A stretch of DNA of 64,000 nt from Arthrobacter sp. 131MFCol6.1 (lineage in GTDB: Bacteria; Actinomycetota; Actinomycetes; Actinomycetales; Micrococcaceae): positions 1 to 64,000 of the forward strand of contig NZ_KB895556.1 in assembly GCF_000374925.1 (NCBI RefSeq), given 5' to 3'. Positions within the stretch are counted from its first letter, which is position 1; each line of letters opens with the position of its first letter. The notes beneath the pieces are model-generated. The model ran no database searches. It was not told the DNA's origin and saw only the letters and a list, made by a program, of their open reading frames with translations. The position numbers and the translations under genes were made by a program. Below, piece by piece: positions 25,137-33,429 of the stretch.

Positions 25137-26192
25137 ATGCGCGCCACCATCATCCACGGCCCCGGCGACATCCGAGTCGAAGACCGCGACTACCCCACGA
25201 TCCAGCTGCCCACCGACGTGATCGTGAAGGTCACCGCCTCCTGCGTCTGCGGCTCGGATCTCTGGCCGTACCGCGGGGTCAAGCCCACCCACAAGCCGTC
25301 CGCGATCGGGCACGAGTTCATCGGAACGGTCGAAAGCGTCGGCGCGGATGTCAAGGGCCTCGCCGTGGGCGACTTCGTGATCGCACCGTTCGTGGTCAGC
25401 TGCGGGAAGTGCCCGCAGTGCCTCGACGGCGTCACGGTGGCTTGCGACCACCTCGCCGGCTGGGGCGGCAAGGATGACACCGGTCACGGGATCGACGGCG
25501 GCCAGGGCCAGGCCGTCCGCGTACCGCTCGCCGAGTCCACGCTGGTCAAGGTACCGGGCGTCACCGATCCGGACGACGCCCTCCGCGCCAGCCTGCTCAC
25601 GCTCTCCGATGTCATGGCCACCGGCCACCACGCGGCCCTCGCCGCCAAGGCCGGTCCCGGCCGGACGGTCGTGGTGGTCGGCGACGGCGCCGTCGGGCTC
25701 TGCGGCGTCCTGGCCGCCAAGCGCCTCGGCGCGGAGCGGATCATCGCCATGTCGCGGCACGCCGACCGCCAGGCGATCGCCCGCGAATTCGGAGCCACGG
25801 ACATCGTCGCCGAGCGCGGCGACGAGGGCGTCGCCAAGGTCCGCGAACTGCTCGGCGGTGTGCTGGCCGATTCGGTGCTGGAGTGCGTGGGGACCAAGGA
25901 ATCCATGGAGCAGGCCCTGCACAGCGTCCGCCCGGGCGGCGCGCTCGGCTTTGTCGGCGTCCCCACCGGCGGCGCCGAGGCCCCGCTGCGCTTCCTGTTC
26001 GACACCAACATCTCGATCGGCGGCGGCATGGCCCCGGCCCGGACGTACATCCCGGAACTGCTGGCCGATGTGCTGGACGGCACCATCAATCCGGGCCGCG
26101 TGTTCGACTCGGTCATGCCGCTGGAGGAGGCGCCGGAGGCCTACCGCGCAATGGACGAAAGGCGCGCCATCAAGGTCCTCCTGACCCCGTAA
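25137..26192 (+). CDS. zinc-dependent alcohol dehydrogenase family protein
   Basis: Medium-chain dehydrogenase of 351 residues. Catalytic-zinc ligands CGSDLW and GHEFIG are present. In the structural-zinc region, CGKCPQCLDGVTVACDH has four cysteines. The cofactor domain has VVVGDGAVGLCGVLAAKRLG. The ATG at 25137 has GAGGA six bases upstream; the open frame continues upstream through the hairpin and is not used. Such proteins oxidise alcohols or sorbitol-type polyols; the substrate is unknown. Monocistronic. Confidence 0.88.
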   Translation: MRATIIHGPGDIRVEDRDYPTIQLPTDVIVKVTASCVCGSDLWPYRGVKPTHKPSAIGHEFIGTVESVGADVKGLAVGDFVIAPFVVSCGKCPQCLDGVTVACDHLAGWGGKDDTGHGIDGGQGQAVRVPLAESTLVKVPGVTDPDDALRASLLTLSDVMATGHHAALAAKAGPGRTVVVVGDGAVGLCGVLAAKRLGAERIIAMSRHADRQAIAREFGATDIVAERGDEGVAKVRELLGGVLADSVLECVGTKESMEQALHSVRPGGALGFVGVPTGGAEAPLRFLFDTNISIGGGMAPARTYIPELLADVLDGTINPGRVFDSVMPLEEAPEAYRAMDERRAIKVLLTP

Positions 26193-26204
26193 CAGGGTCT
26201 CGAC

Positions 26205-26234
26205 GGCGGCCGCGCCTGCAGCCGCGCGGCCGCC
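26205..26234. terminator. GC-rich hairpin after the alcohol dehydrogenase
   Basis: GGCGGCCGCG (26205-26214) pairs perfectly with CGCGGCCGCC (26225-26234) across a 10-nt loop, 12 bp past the stop codon. No T-run. Confidence 0.5.
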
Positions 26235-26324
26235 TGCACCGGGCCCTGGCTCCCGCCCTTGCACGGGCAAGGACGAGGGTCTAGCGTGAAGCGCATCAGC
26301 ATCCGCCGCCGTCAAGGAGCCGTC

Positions 26325-26642
26325 ATGGCCAGGTTCGTGCAGATCATCGAATTTCAGTCCTCCCGCATTGAGGAGATCGAGCAGCTCGGCCGGCCCTCCA
26401 GGACCGAGGGATCCACTGCCCCGACCTTCCGCCGCATCTTGGCCACCGCAGACCGCGACCGCCCCGGAACCTACTTCACGATCGTGGAATTCGACTCCTA
26501 CGAGTCGGCCATGGAGAACTCCAACCGGCCCGAGACCTCCGAATTCGCCGCGAAGATGGCCGCCCTGTGTGACGGCCCTCCGGTCTTCCGCAACCTGGAT
26601 CTGATGTGGGAGGACACCGGCGAGGCCGACGCCGGCCAGTAG
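26325..26642 (+). CDS. small conserved hypothetical protein, possibly dimeric alpha-beta barrel fold
   Basis: A 105-residue protein starting MARFVQIIEFQSSRIEEIEQ. AAGGAG lies five bases before the ATG. The pattern of an N-terminal beta-strand (FVQIIEF), a helix, then TYFTIVEFDSYESAMENSNR suggests the dimeric alpha-beta barrel fold of ABM-type monooxygenases and stress-response barrels, but no specific motif proves it. It lies 126 bp upstream of the phosphotransferase-like gene in the same direction. No confident function. Confidence 0.65.
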   Translation: MARFVQIIEFQSSRIEEIEQLGRPSRTEGSTAPTFRRILATADRDRPGTYFTIVEFDSYESAMENSNRPETSEFAAKMAALCDGPPVFRNLDLMWEDTGEADAGQ

Positions 26643-26768
26643 GCCAGCAGGCTCGCTTGGCAGAGGTGCCGCTGCACCGCCGGACTCAGGGCCGGCGGCC
26701 GCCCGCGGCTTGAATACGTGGCTTGACCACGTGGCTTGAAGACGCGGACAGGACGTGGGAGCAGGGAA

Positions 26769-29573
26769 ATGGGTTCTGCAGATGGCAGGGCGCCGGAAAG
26801 TCTCGTCATGGATCTCAGCGAACTGGGTTCCGCTCCCCTGCCGCTCGTGGGCGGAAAGGCCCTGAACCTCGGCAAGCTCACGGCCGCCGGGTTCCGCGTA
26901 CCCCGCGGATTCTGCCTCACCACGGTTGCCTACCGAAAGGCGGCCCCGGCCGAACTGGACGCGCTGGCAGCCCGGCTGGACAGTGCGCAGTCCGGCTCGT
27001 GGAACGACGACAAAGCAGACGACGGCGAACCAGGCCGCCCCGGGTTGGCTCAGCCCGGACCAGACTTGGGCGAACTGGCCCGGCAGGCGCGGGAAATGAT
27101 CGTGACCGCGCCGATTCCCGCCGACGTCGATGCCGCCCTCCGCGGCGCGTATGCCGCGCTCGGCAGCCGTGCCACAGTGGCGGTCAGATCCTCCGCCACC
27201 GCCGAGGACCTGCCCTTCGCCAGCTTCGCCGGTCAGCAGGATTCCTTCCTCAACATCTCCGGAGCAGATGCCGTCGTCGAGTCTGCCCGGCGCTGCTGGG
27301 CCTCGCTCTGGACCGAACGGGCTGTGGCCTACCGCGCCGCGAACGGGATCAGCCACCGTGACGTGGGGCTCGCCGTCGTCGTCCAGGACCTGATCACCGC
27401 CACCAGCGCCGGTGTGCTCTTCACCGCCAATCCCGTGACGGGCACCCGGACCGAAACGGTCATCGATGCGAGCGCCGGGCCCGGCCAGGCGGTGGTCTCC
27501 GGCAGCGTGGACCCGGACCATTTCGTCGTGGATACGGCCACGGGACGCGTCCTCCTCCGTTCACCGAAGGGGACCGCGGGCCGGCGGCGGCCGAGCCTGG
27601 ACGACGCCCGGATCCGCGAACTCACGGCCCTGGGCGATACCGTCCAGCGGCTGTTCGGTGCACCCCAGGATGTGGAATGGGTGATCGACGCCGCGGGCAG
27701 GATCTGGGTGACCCAGTCGCGGCCCATCACCACGTTGTATCCGCTTCCGGACCCTGCGGCCACCGAAGACCTGGGCGCGGAGGCAGGGACCGACGCCGAC
27801 CCCCGCGTGTACCTGTGCGGCACCTTGCTCCAGGGCCTGACCAGGCCACTGACCCCCATGGGGCTCTCAGTGCTGGGCTCAATGCGGAACCGCAACGGGC
27901 CGTGGCGGTACGTCAACCCGGGGCTGCGGATGTATGTGGACGTGACGGCCATGGTGCGCAACAGGTACGGCCGCCGCTACCTGCTGCGGATGCTGCCGCT
28001 GGCGGACGGCAGGTCCGGCGCGGTCTTTCCGGCACTCCTGGATGACCCTCGGTTCGGCGTGCGCAAACGGCAGTCCCGGCGGGCACGGCGCGGCGCAGCG
28101 GGCAGGCAGGCCCCCCGGCAGCCGGGGACTGGCAGCGGCGCAGCGGGCAATCGTGCAGGGCACGATCCCGGAACCATGGCCGGCCTGGGCCTGACGGTCC
28201 GGCTGATTCCGGCCCTGGTACGGGCCGCGGTGCGGCCGTCCGCCGAACTGCGCCGCGCCTTCGATTACGGAAATCGCCTCCAGACCGAACTGGTCCTGCC
28301 GGAACCGGCCACCACTTTTGGCCGCCTCGATCACGCCCAGCGCATCCTGGAGAACACCGTGGACGGGCTGATCCTGGCGACACTGCCCGGACCGTCCGTC
28401 GGCTACCTCATGCTGGCTTGGGCCCGCAGGCTGCTGCGCGGCATCGCGGCACCGCGGGAACTCGAGGCCGTGCTGCGGGGGCTGCCCAACAACGTCACCA
28501 CCGAGATGGACCTCGAGCTCTGGCAACTGGCCGTCACGATCGGCGCGCATGCCGCGTCCCGGGAGGTGTTCCTGGCCCACGGGCCAAGGGAACTGGCCGC
28601 CCTGTACAAGGCCGGCTCGCTGCCCGCGGTGGCACAGACCGGCCTGCACGGGTTCCTGGACCGTTACGGCCACCGCGCCGTGGCGGAGATCGACCTTGGC
28701 ATGCCGCGGTGGTCGGAGAAGCCGGACCACATCCTCGGGATGATCTCGAACTACCTTCATGTAACGGACCCCGAGCAAGCGCCCGACCGGCAGTTCGCCC
28801 GCGCCGAGGAACACGCCGAGGCCAGAATCCGCAGCCTGGTGGAACGGACCAGGGTCCGGAGCCGGATCCGCGCCCGGCTGGTGGAGTTCTGCCTGCGCCG
28901 GACCCGCCAGTTGTCCGGCCTGCGCGAACTGCCCAAGTTCTACATCATCCTCGCCCTCGCGGAGATGCACCGCCAGCTCAACGCGATCGGCATCGAGCTG
29001 GCCCGGTCCGGTGCGATCGCCACCGCGGACGACGTGTATTTCCTGGAATTCGACGAGGTCCGGGTGGGTCTGCGGGGCGCTGACCTCAAGGGCATCATCG
29101 CGGGCCGCCACCGGATCTACGACGTCGAACTGCGCCGGCGCCGGATTCCCCGGCTCCTGCTCTCCGACGGCACGGACGTGGAGGCGGCCGTGATGGCCAA
29201 GTCCCCCGCTTCCGGCGCCCTCGCCGGGACGCCGGCCTCGGCCGGCACCGCCACCGGAACGGTCCGGGTCATCCTGGATCCGGTGGGCGCGCACCTCGAG
29301 CCCGGGGAAATCCTCGTGGCACCCTCCACCGACCCCGGCTGGACGCCGCTGTTCATGACCGCCGGCGCCCTGGTGATGGAAATGGGCGGGGTGATCTCGC
29401 ATGGCGCCGTGGTAGCCCGCGAATACGGCATCCCGGCGGTGGTGGGCGTGCCGGACGCGACCACCCGTTTACGGACCGGAGAGACCGTGACCGTGGACGG
29501 ATCGGCCGGCACGGTGCGGCAGGTGGATGCCCCGCTCTCCCCCGCGACGGCCGCCGGCAGCCTGGCCGGCTGA
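26769..29573 (+). CDS. rifampin-phosphotransferase-like PEP-utilising enzyme
   Basis: A 934-residue enzyme. The N-terminal ATP-grasp domain has LVGGKALNLGKLTAAGF and AVRSSATAEDLPFASFAGQQ. A long central domain (about residues 350-840) follows, then a C-terminal swivelling phosphohistidine domain with GGVISHGAVVAREYGIPAVV; the His is residue 878. Classical PEP synthase and pyruvate phosphate dikinase carry the His domain in the middle and a PEP-binding barrel at the C-terminus; here the barrel is absent and the His domain is last, the order of rifampin phosphotransferase (Rph). GLRMYVDVTA and RVYLCGTLLQG also recall Rph. The ATG at 26769 has GGGAG just upstream. Substrate unproven; no rifamycin-associated palindrome is seen upstream. 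Confidence 0.8.
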   Translation: MGSADGRAPESLVMDLSELGSAPLPLVGGKALNLGKLTAAGFRVPRGFCLTTVAYRKAAPAELDALAARLDSAQSGSWNDDKADDGEPGRPGLAQPGPDLGELARQAREMIVTAPIPADVDAALRGAYAALGSRATVAVRSSATAEDLPFASFAGQQDSFLNISGADAVVESARRCWASLWTERAVAYRAANGISHRDVGLAVVVQDLITATSAGVLFTANPVTGTRTETVIDASAGPGQAVVSGSVDPDHFVVDTATGRVLLRSPKGTAGRRRPSLDDARIRELTALGDTVQRLFGAPQDVEWVIDAAGRIWVTQSRPITTLYPLPDPAATEDLGAEAGTDADPRVYLCGTLLQGLTRPLTPMGLSVLGSMRNRNGPWRYVNPGLRMYVDVTAMVRNRYGRRYLLRMLPLADGRSGAVFPALLDDPRFGVRKRQSRRARRGAAGRQAPRQPGTGSGAAGNRAGHDPGTMAGLGLTVRLIPALVRAAVRPSAELRRAFDYGNRLQTELVLPEPATTFGRLDHAQRILENTVDGLILATLPGPSVGYLMLAWARRLLRGIAAPRELEAVLRGLPNNVTTEMDLELWQLAVTIGAHAASREVFLAHGPRELAALYKAGSLPAVAQTGLHGFLDRYGHRAVAEIDLGMPRWSEKPDHILGMISNYLHVTDPEQAPDRQFARAEEHAEARIRSLVERTRVRSRIRARLVEFCLRRTRQLSGLRELPKFYIILALAEMHRQLNAIGIELARSGAIATADDVYFLEFDEVRVGLRGADLKGIIAGRHRIYDVELRRRRIPRLLLSDGTDVEAAVMAKSPASGALAGTPASAGTATGTVRVILDPVGAHLEPGEILVAPSTDPGWTPLFMTAGALVMEMGGVISHGAVVAREYGIPAVVGVPDATTRLRTGETVTVDGSAGTVRQVDAPLSPATAAGSLAG

Positions 29574-29662
29574 GCGCGAACCTCCGGACCGTGCCGGCGC
29601 CCGGGGCGTCGAATTGCAGCGGGACCTCCGCCACGCCGCCGGCAGGGGGCTATGTTAGATAG

Positions 29663-30610
29663 ATGGTGTCCGCCGGCAGTAACGCACAGGGCGGCCAGGT
29701 TCCCGAGGGCTTTGGTTCGGGGCTGGTGGACGATGCCGCCCGCCGGGACGCCGCGTTGCCCGACTTCGACTGGGCCGTCCTTCCGGAAGGCGTGATGCGC
29801 GGCGAGTTCGAGGCACCGAGCGGGACCCTGGCGACGATCGCCGCCGGAGATCCCGGGAAGCCGCGCGTCGTGCTCGTCCCGGGCGCAACCGGCTCCAAGG
29901 AAGACTTCATTCTCATGCTGCCCGAGCTCGCCGCGGCCGGCTACTTCGTCCTCAGCTGCGACATTGCCGGGCAGTATGAATCCGCCCAGGCCGGGCCCGA
30001 AAACCTCGTTCCGCCCCGGAACTGCTACGACTACGAGCTGTTCCGCGACGATCTCCTGGCCATGCTGGACACCGAAGAAGGCGCGGTGCACGTCGTGGGG
30101 TACTCCTTCGCGGCGGTCGTTGCCCAACTGGCGTTCGCCCAGCGGCCAGAAAAGTTCCGCAGCCTGACCTTGATCAGCTGCCCGCCGGAGCCGGGCCAGA
30201 GCCTCCGCTACGTGCGCCTGGCAGGCTGGATCAGCTGTTGGGTCAACTCCAGGGTCGGCACCGCATTAATGATTTGGGGTATCCGCAGGAATATTGCGCG
30301 GGTGGCGCCGCAGCGGCTGCGGTTCGTCAGGAGCCGGTTCGCGTTCACGCGCCGCGCCTCGGTGGTAGACATCATCGGCCTTATGAAGCGCACCCCGGAT
30401 CTGCGGCGGGTGCTGGCGGCCGCGACGCTGCCAAAGCTGGTCGCAGTCGGCGAACATGACCTCTGGCCGCTGGCGTTGCATCGGAGCTTCGCGCAGTCGA
30501 TCGGTGCGCGGATTTCGGTCTACCGCGGGGGCCACAGCCCGTCCGAGACCTCGCCTTACCAGATCAGCCGGGACCTGATTGCGCTGTTCGACGCCACCGT
30601 CTCGGCCTGA
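29663..30610 (+). CDS. alpha/beta hydrolase
   Basis: Hydrolase-fold protein of 315 residues. The oxyanion region is VLVPGATGSKEDF, the nucleophile elbow is VVGYSFAAVV (G-Y-S-F-A, so the last Gly of GxSxG is replaced by Ala), and YRGGHSPSE near residue 290 supplies the catalytic His. The Asp lies in the VAVGEHDLWPL segment (about residue 268). It starts from an ATG at 29663, with no strong ribosome site visible. Esterase or C-C hydrolase activity is possible; no specific substrate. Confidence 0.78.
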   Translation: MVSAGSNAQGGQVPEGFGSGLVDDAARRDAALPDFDWAVLPEGVMRGEFEAPSGTLATIAAGDPGKPRVVLVPGATGSKEDFILMLPELAAAGYFVLSCDIAGQYESAQAGPENLVPPRNCYDYELFRDDLLAMLDTEEGAVHVVGYSFAAVVAQLAFAQRPEKFRSLTLISCPPEPGQSLRYVRLAGWISCWVNSRVGTALMIWGIRRNIARVAPQRLRFVRSRFAFTRRASVVDIIGLMKRTPDLRRVLAAATLPKLVAVGEHDLWPLALHRSFAQSIGARISVYRGGHSPSETSPYQISRDLIALFDATVSA

Positions 30611-30650
30611 CGAAAGCGGCCGGTTCGGGACGAAGACCCCCGTCAGACCC

Positions 30651-30679
30651 TTGCACCGCGGCCCGTCGCACCGTACGTT
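30651..30679 (+). promoter_or_regulatory. candidate cspA promoter
   Basis: TTGCAC (30651-30656) and TACGTT (30674-30679) are separated by 17 bp. They lie about 80 bp before the cold-shock start, leaving a leader of roughly 70 nt, as is usual for csp genes. Confidence 0.5.
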
Positions 30680-30758
30680 GGGGACAGCGGACGAATGTCT
30701 CCGCAGCCGTTGGCCTTATGGCCGCCGGAGATCAGCAGCATTTCAGAAGGATAAAGGC

Positions 30759-30962
30759 ATGGCTACAGGCACAGTTAAATGGTTCAACGCCGAAAAGGGT
30801 TTTGGCTTCATTGCCCCGGATGACGGGTCGGCCGACGTTTTCGCCCACTACTCGGCAATCGCTACCAGCGGCTACCGCTCGCTGGACGAGAACCAGAAGG
30901 TTGAATTCGACGTCACGCAGGGCCCGAAGGGTCCGCAGGCTGAGAACATCCGCCCGCTCTAA
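30759..30962 (+). CDS. cspA: cold-shock protein (CspA family)
   Basis: Single-stranded nucleic-acid chaperone of 67 residues. It has RNP1 KGFGFI (residues 13-18) and RNP2 VFAHY (27-31), with the N-terminus MATGTVKWFNAEKGF. AGAAGG lies seven bases before the ATG. Normal CspA length. Followed by a strong intrinsic terminator, so it is monocistronic. Confidence 0.96.
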   Translation: MATGTVKWFNAEKGFGFIAPDDGSADVFAHYSAIATSGYRSLDENQKVEFDVTQGPKGPQAENIRPL

Positions 30963-31017
30963 GTACTCCGGAAAAAGCCCCGGCCGCCTGGCCGGGACAC
31001 TTTCCCCGAAGACCACA

Positions 31018-31050
31018 ACGCCCCTCCGGAGGATTCCTCCGGAGGGGCGT
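31018..31050 (+). terminator. intrinsic terminator after cspA
   Basis: ACGCCCCTCCGGAGG pairs perfectly with CCTCCGGAGGGGCGT around the 3-nt loop ATT, followed by TTGTG. It starts 55 bp past the cspA stop. Confidence 0.85.
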
Positions 31051-31107
31051 TTGTGCTTGGGGCGTTTGTGTTCGGGGACGTTTGTGTTTGGGACGTTTGT
31101 GCTTGCC
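31046..31107 (+). repeat. four tandem 15-16-bp units
   Basis: Four imperfect copies of GGCGTTTGTGCTTGG (units at 31046, 31061, 31077 and 31092). The first overlaps the terminator arm. No function is evident; it lies between convergent cspA and the first APC permease. Confidence 0.7.
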
Positions 31108-31129
31108 GGCCCTGCTGCCGGGCGCGGTG

Positions 31130-33106
31130 TCAGCCGACGTGCACCCACGGGCGCCGCGTGACGTCCGGCTCGGCCTCGCGCAGCACTTCACGGGTGACCG
31201 GGGCGATCTCGCCTTCGCCGAAAGCCAGGAACCGCAGCAGGTTGGTAAACGGGTTTCCCTCCGTCCAGCGGAAGTAGATGTGCGGCATCAGCCCGGTAAC
31301 GTCGCGGATGTGCAGCAGCACCGAGGCGATCGTATTCGGAACGACAGGACCGTGGACCTCCAGGATCTGGTACCCGTGCCGGACGATGCCCCGGACCTCG
31401 AGCTCGGTCTCGAAGTCCGAAGAGTCGTCCACCACCACTTCGAGGAACAGCGCCTGGGAGTCCAGCGGAAGATGGCTGACCTCGATCGCGGACGTGAGCT
31501 TGTCCAGGTACGCCTGGGCACTGAGCCGCAGCGGTTCGTGGGCGACGATCGCGATCGGGCCGGATTCATTGGCGGCCAGGAATTCCAGGGCCGGGGTGTC
31601 CATGCGCACATGCGTGGCATGGAGCTCGAAGGAGCGCCGGACGCGCGAGAGCAGGGAGATCACGATGATCCCGAGAATAAAGAACGCCGCGATCCGGATG
31701 CCTTCGGGGCGCTCGAAGATGTTGGCCACCGTGGTGTAGATGAACACGACGGCGATGATGCCGAAGCCGATGCTGCGCTTACGCTGCCGGCGGCTGCGCG
31801 CCGACAGCGTCACGGCAATCGCCGCCGACGTCATCAGGACCAGGACGCCGGTGGCGTAGGCGCCGCCCTGGGCGTCGACGTCGGCGTCGAACAGCCAGGT
31901 GATCAGGAACCCCACGAGCGTGAAGACCAGGACCAGCGGCCGCACGGCGCGGGCCCACTCCGGAGCCATGCCGTACCGGGGCAGATAGCGCGGCACGAGG
32001 TTCAGGAGCCCGGCCATGGCAGAGGCGCCCGCGAACCACAGGATGGCAATGGTGCTGATGTCGTAGACGGTGCCGAATCCGTCCCCCAGGTATTCGTGCG
32101 CGAGGTAGGCCAGCGCACGCCCGTTCGCCTGGCCGCCGGGCTGGAACTCCTGCGCCGGGATCAGCACCACCGTGGTGAAGCTCGTGGTGACGAGGAACGC
32201 ACTCATGATGAGGGCTGCCGTCGTCAGCAGCCGGCGGGCACCCTTGATCCGGCCTTCAGGATTCTCCTCGGTGTCCGTGGCGTGACCACGGATCTGCGGC
32301 ATCACGGCGACGCCGGTCTCGAAGCCCGACAGGCCCAGGGCCAGCTTCGGGAAGACGAGCAGCGCGATGCCCACCACCATCAGCGGATTGCCGTGGGACG
32401 TGGTCAGGGCCAGCCACCAGTTGTCGACCGCCACCGGCTGCTGCAGGACCTCGATGATCGTTGTGATGACCACGACGACGTTCAGTCCGAGGTAGATGGC
32501 GACCAGGACGACGGCGACGCCGATGGCTTCCTTGAAGCCGCGCAGGAACACGGCGGCCAGCAGGGCCAGGAAGACCAGCGTGACCGCGACGTTCTGGCCG
32601 TGCATCCAGTCGGGAGCGAAGGGGTTCTCGATGGCGTGCGCGGTCGCGTCTGCGGCGGAGAGCGTCATGGTGATCATGAAGTCGGTGGCCGCGAACCCCA
32701 GCAGCACCAGGACGAGGAGTTTCCCGCCCCAGCGTGGGAGCAGCCGCTCCAGCATGGCGATGGACCCTTCACCGCGCGGGCTCTCACCGGCCACCCGGCG
32801 GTACACCGGCAGCGCGCCCAACAGGGTCACGGCCACCAGGACCAGGGTGGCCAGCGGCGAAATCACACCGGCTGCGAGCGCGGCAATGGCGGGCTGGTAG
32901 CCCAGCGTGGAGAAGTAGTCCACGCCGGTCAGGCACATGACCTGCCACCACGTGTGTTTCTTCAGGTGACTGTCGCTCACAGCCCCGGGCCCTTGATGGA
33001 TTCCCTTGGCGTCCTGGAGGCCGAACAGCAGCCAGTTCCTGAAGTGCTCCCCGGCGCCGGGCCGCAGTGCCGAGGGGTCTGCCGGTGGCCGGCTGAGCGT
33101 GGTCAT
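31130..33106 (-). CDS. APC-superfamily permease, probable K+ importer (paralogue 1)
   Basis: A 658-residue membrane protein. The N-terminal part has about twelve spans; CLTGVDYFSTLGYQPAIA is the first-helix segment, resembling the SSDALSSVAYG-type motif of KimA/KUP K+ transporters. The C-terminal 150 residues are cytosolic, with VPNTIASVLLHIRDVTG. The ATG at 33106 has AAAGGA just upstream. It is about nine-tenths identical to the divergent protein at 33430-35406. A TTAAG-N6-TCAGG box 87 bp upstream is shared with the kdp operon, so K+ transport is inferred from promoter and fold; usual annotation would be amino-acid permease. Confidence 0.75.
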   Translation of the reverse strand: MTTLSRPPADPSALRPGAGEHFRNWLLFGLQDAKGIHQGPGAVSDSHLKKHTWWQVMCLTGVDYFSTLGYQPAIAALAAGVISPLATLVLVAVTLLGALPVYRRVAGESPRGEGSIAMLERLLPRWGGKLLVLVLLGFAATDFMITMTLSAADATAHAIENPFAPDWMHGQNVAVTLVFLALLAAVFLRGFKEAIGVAVVLVAIYLGLNVVVVITTIIEVLQQPVAVDNWWLALTTSHGNPLMVVGIALLVFPKLALGLSGFETGVAVMPQIRGHATDTEENPEGRIKGARRLLTTAALIMSAFLVTTSFTTVVLIPAQEFQPGGQANGRALAYLAHEYLGDGFGTVYDISTIAILWFAGASAMAGLLNLVPRYLPRYGMAPEWARAVRPLVLVFTLVGFLITWLFDADVDAQGGAYATGVLVLMTSAAIAVTLSARSRRQRKRSIGFGIIAVVFIYTTVANIFERPEGIRIAAFFILGIIVISLLSRVRRSFELHATHVRMDTPALEFLAANESGPIAIVAHEPLRLSAQAYLDKLTSAIEVSHLPLDSQALFLEVVVDDSSDFETELEVRGIVRHGYQILEVHGPVVPNTIASVLLHIRDVTGLMPHIYFRWTEGNPFTNLLRFLAFGEGEIAPVTREVLREAEPDVTRRPWVHVG

Positions 33107-33191
33107 GTAGTCCTTTCCAGGCGACGCAGCGCGCCGCTTCCGTCCGCGAGAGTACCAGCGCCCGCAGCCGCCACGGCCCTCCGGCGGACAA

Positions 33192-33209
33192 TCCTGACGG
33201 TTCCTTAAC
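33192..33209 (-). promoter_or_regulatory. KdpE-type box 1
   Basis: On the minus strand GTTAAGGAACCGTCAGGA: half-sites TTAAG and TCAGG with the same 6-nt spacer as the three other boxes (11-bp period), typical of OmpR-family regulators binding direct repeats. Assigned to KdpE by its recurrence upstream of the kdp operon. Confidence 0.65.
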
Positions 33210-33326
33210 GCGGCCCTTCGGATACGCGCCCCCGCCGGACCGGCCACCGATCGTCGCGGATTCGAAATCCCCGCCGCAGCAACCCACTGAGACCGTTCCT
33301 CCGCCGCCGGCCGGCGGCTGGAACGT

Positions 33327-33344
33327 GTTAAGGATCCGTCAAGA
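33327..33344 (+). promoter_or_regulatory. KdpE-type box 2
   Basis: GTTAAGGATCCGTCAAGA, half-sites TTAAG and TCAAG at 11-bp period, upstream of the second permease. Its -10-like TATCGT starts 37 bp further. Confidence 0.65.
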
Positions 33345-33429
33345 TCGCCCCCGGGCCGGGAACGGCTCCCGGCGCCGGTGTTATCGTCGGCATTAAACAC
33401 GATGGTGGGCATCGCGCGGAGAGGCAAAG

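Larger units (their letters stand above)
33107..33429. promoter_or_regulatory. 323-bp divergent promoter region of the paired permeases
   Basis: Contains two inverted KdpE-type boxes (33192-33209 and 33327-33344) placed almost symmetrically, 87 and 86 bp from the two ATG codons. Each is followed by a -10-like hexamer exactly 37 bp downstream: TACTCT (minus strand, 33154-33149) and TATCGT (33382-33387). GC-rich small hairpins lie between the boxes. No gene or c-di-AMP riboswitch motif is seen. Confidence 0.7.

Noticed and set aside
26643..26768. A rifamycin-associated element upstream of the phosphotransferase-like gene
   Set aside because: No GGGGCTTGC-type palindrome is present; only a short direct repeat ACGTGGCTTGA occurs.
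33107..33429. A possible c-di-AMP (ydaO) riboswitch in the divergent permease gap
   Set aside because: The characteristic conserved core is not visible and the gap is divergent with two promoters, which explains it better.
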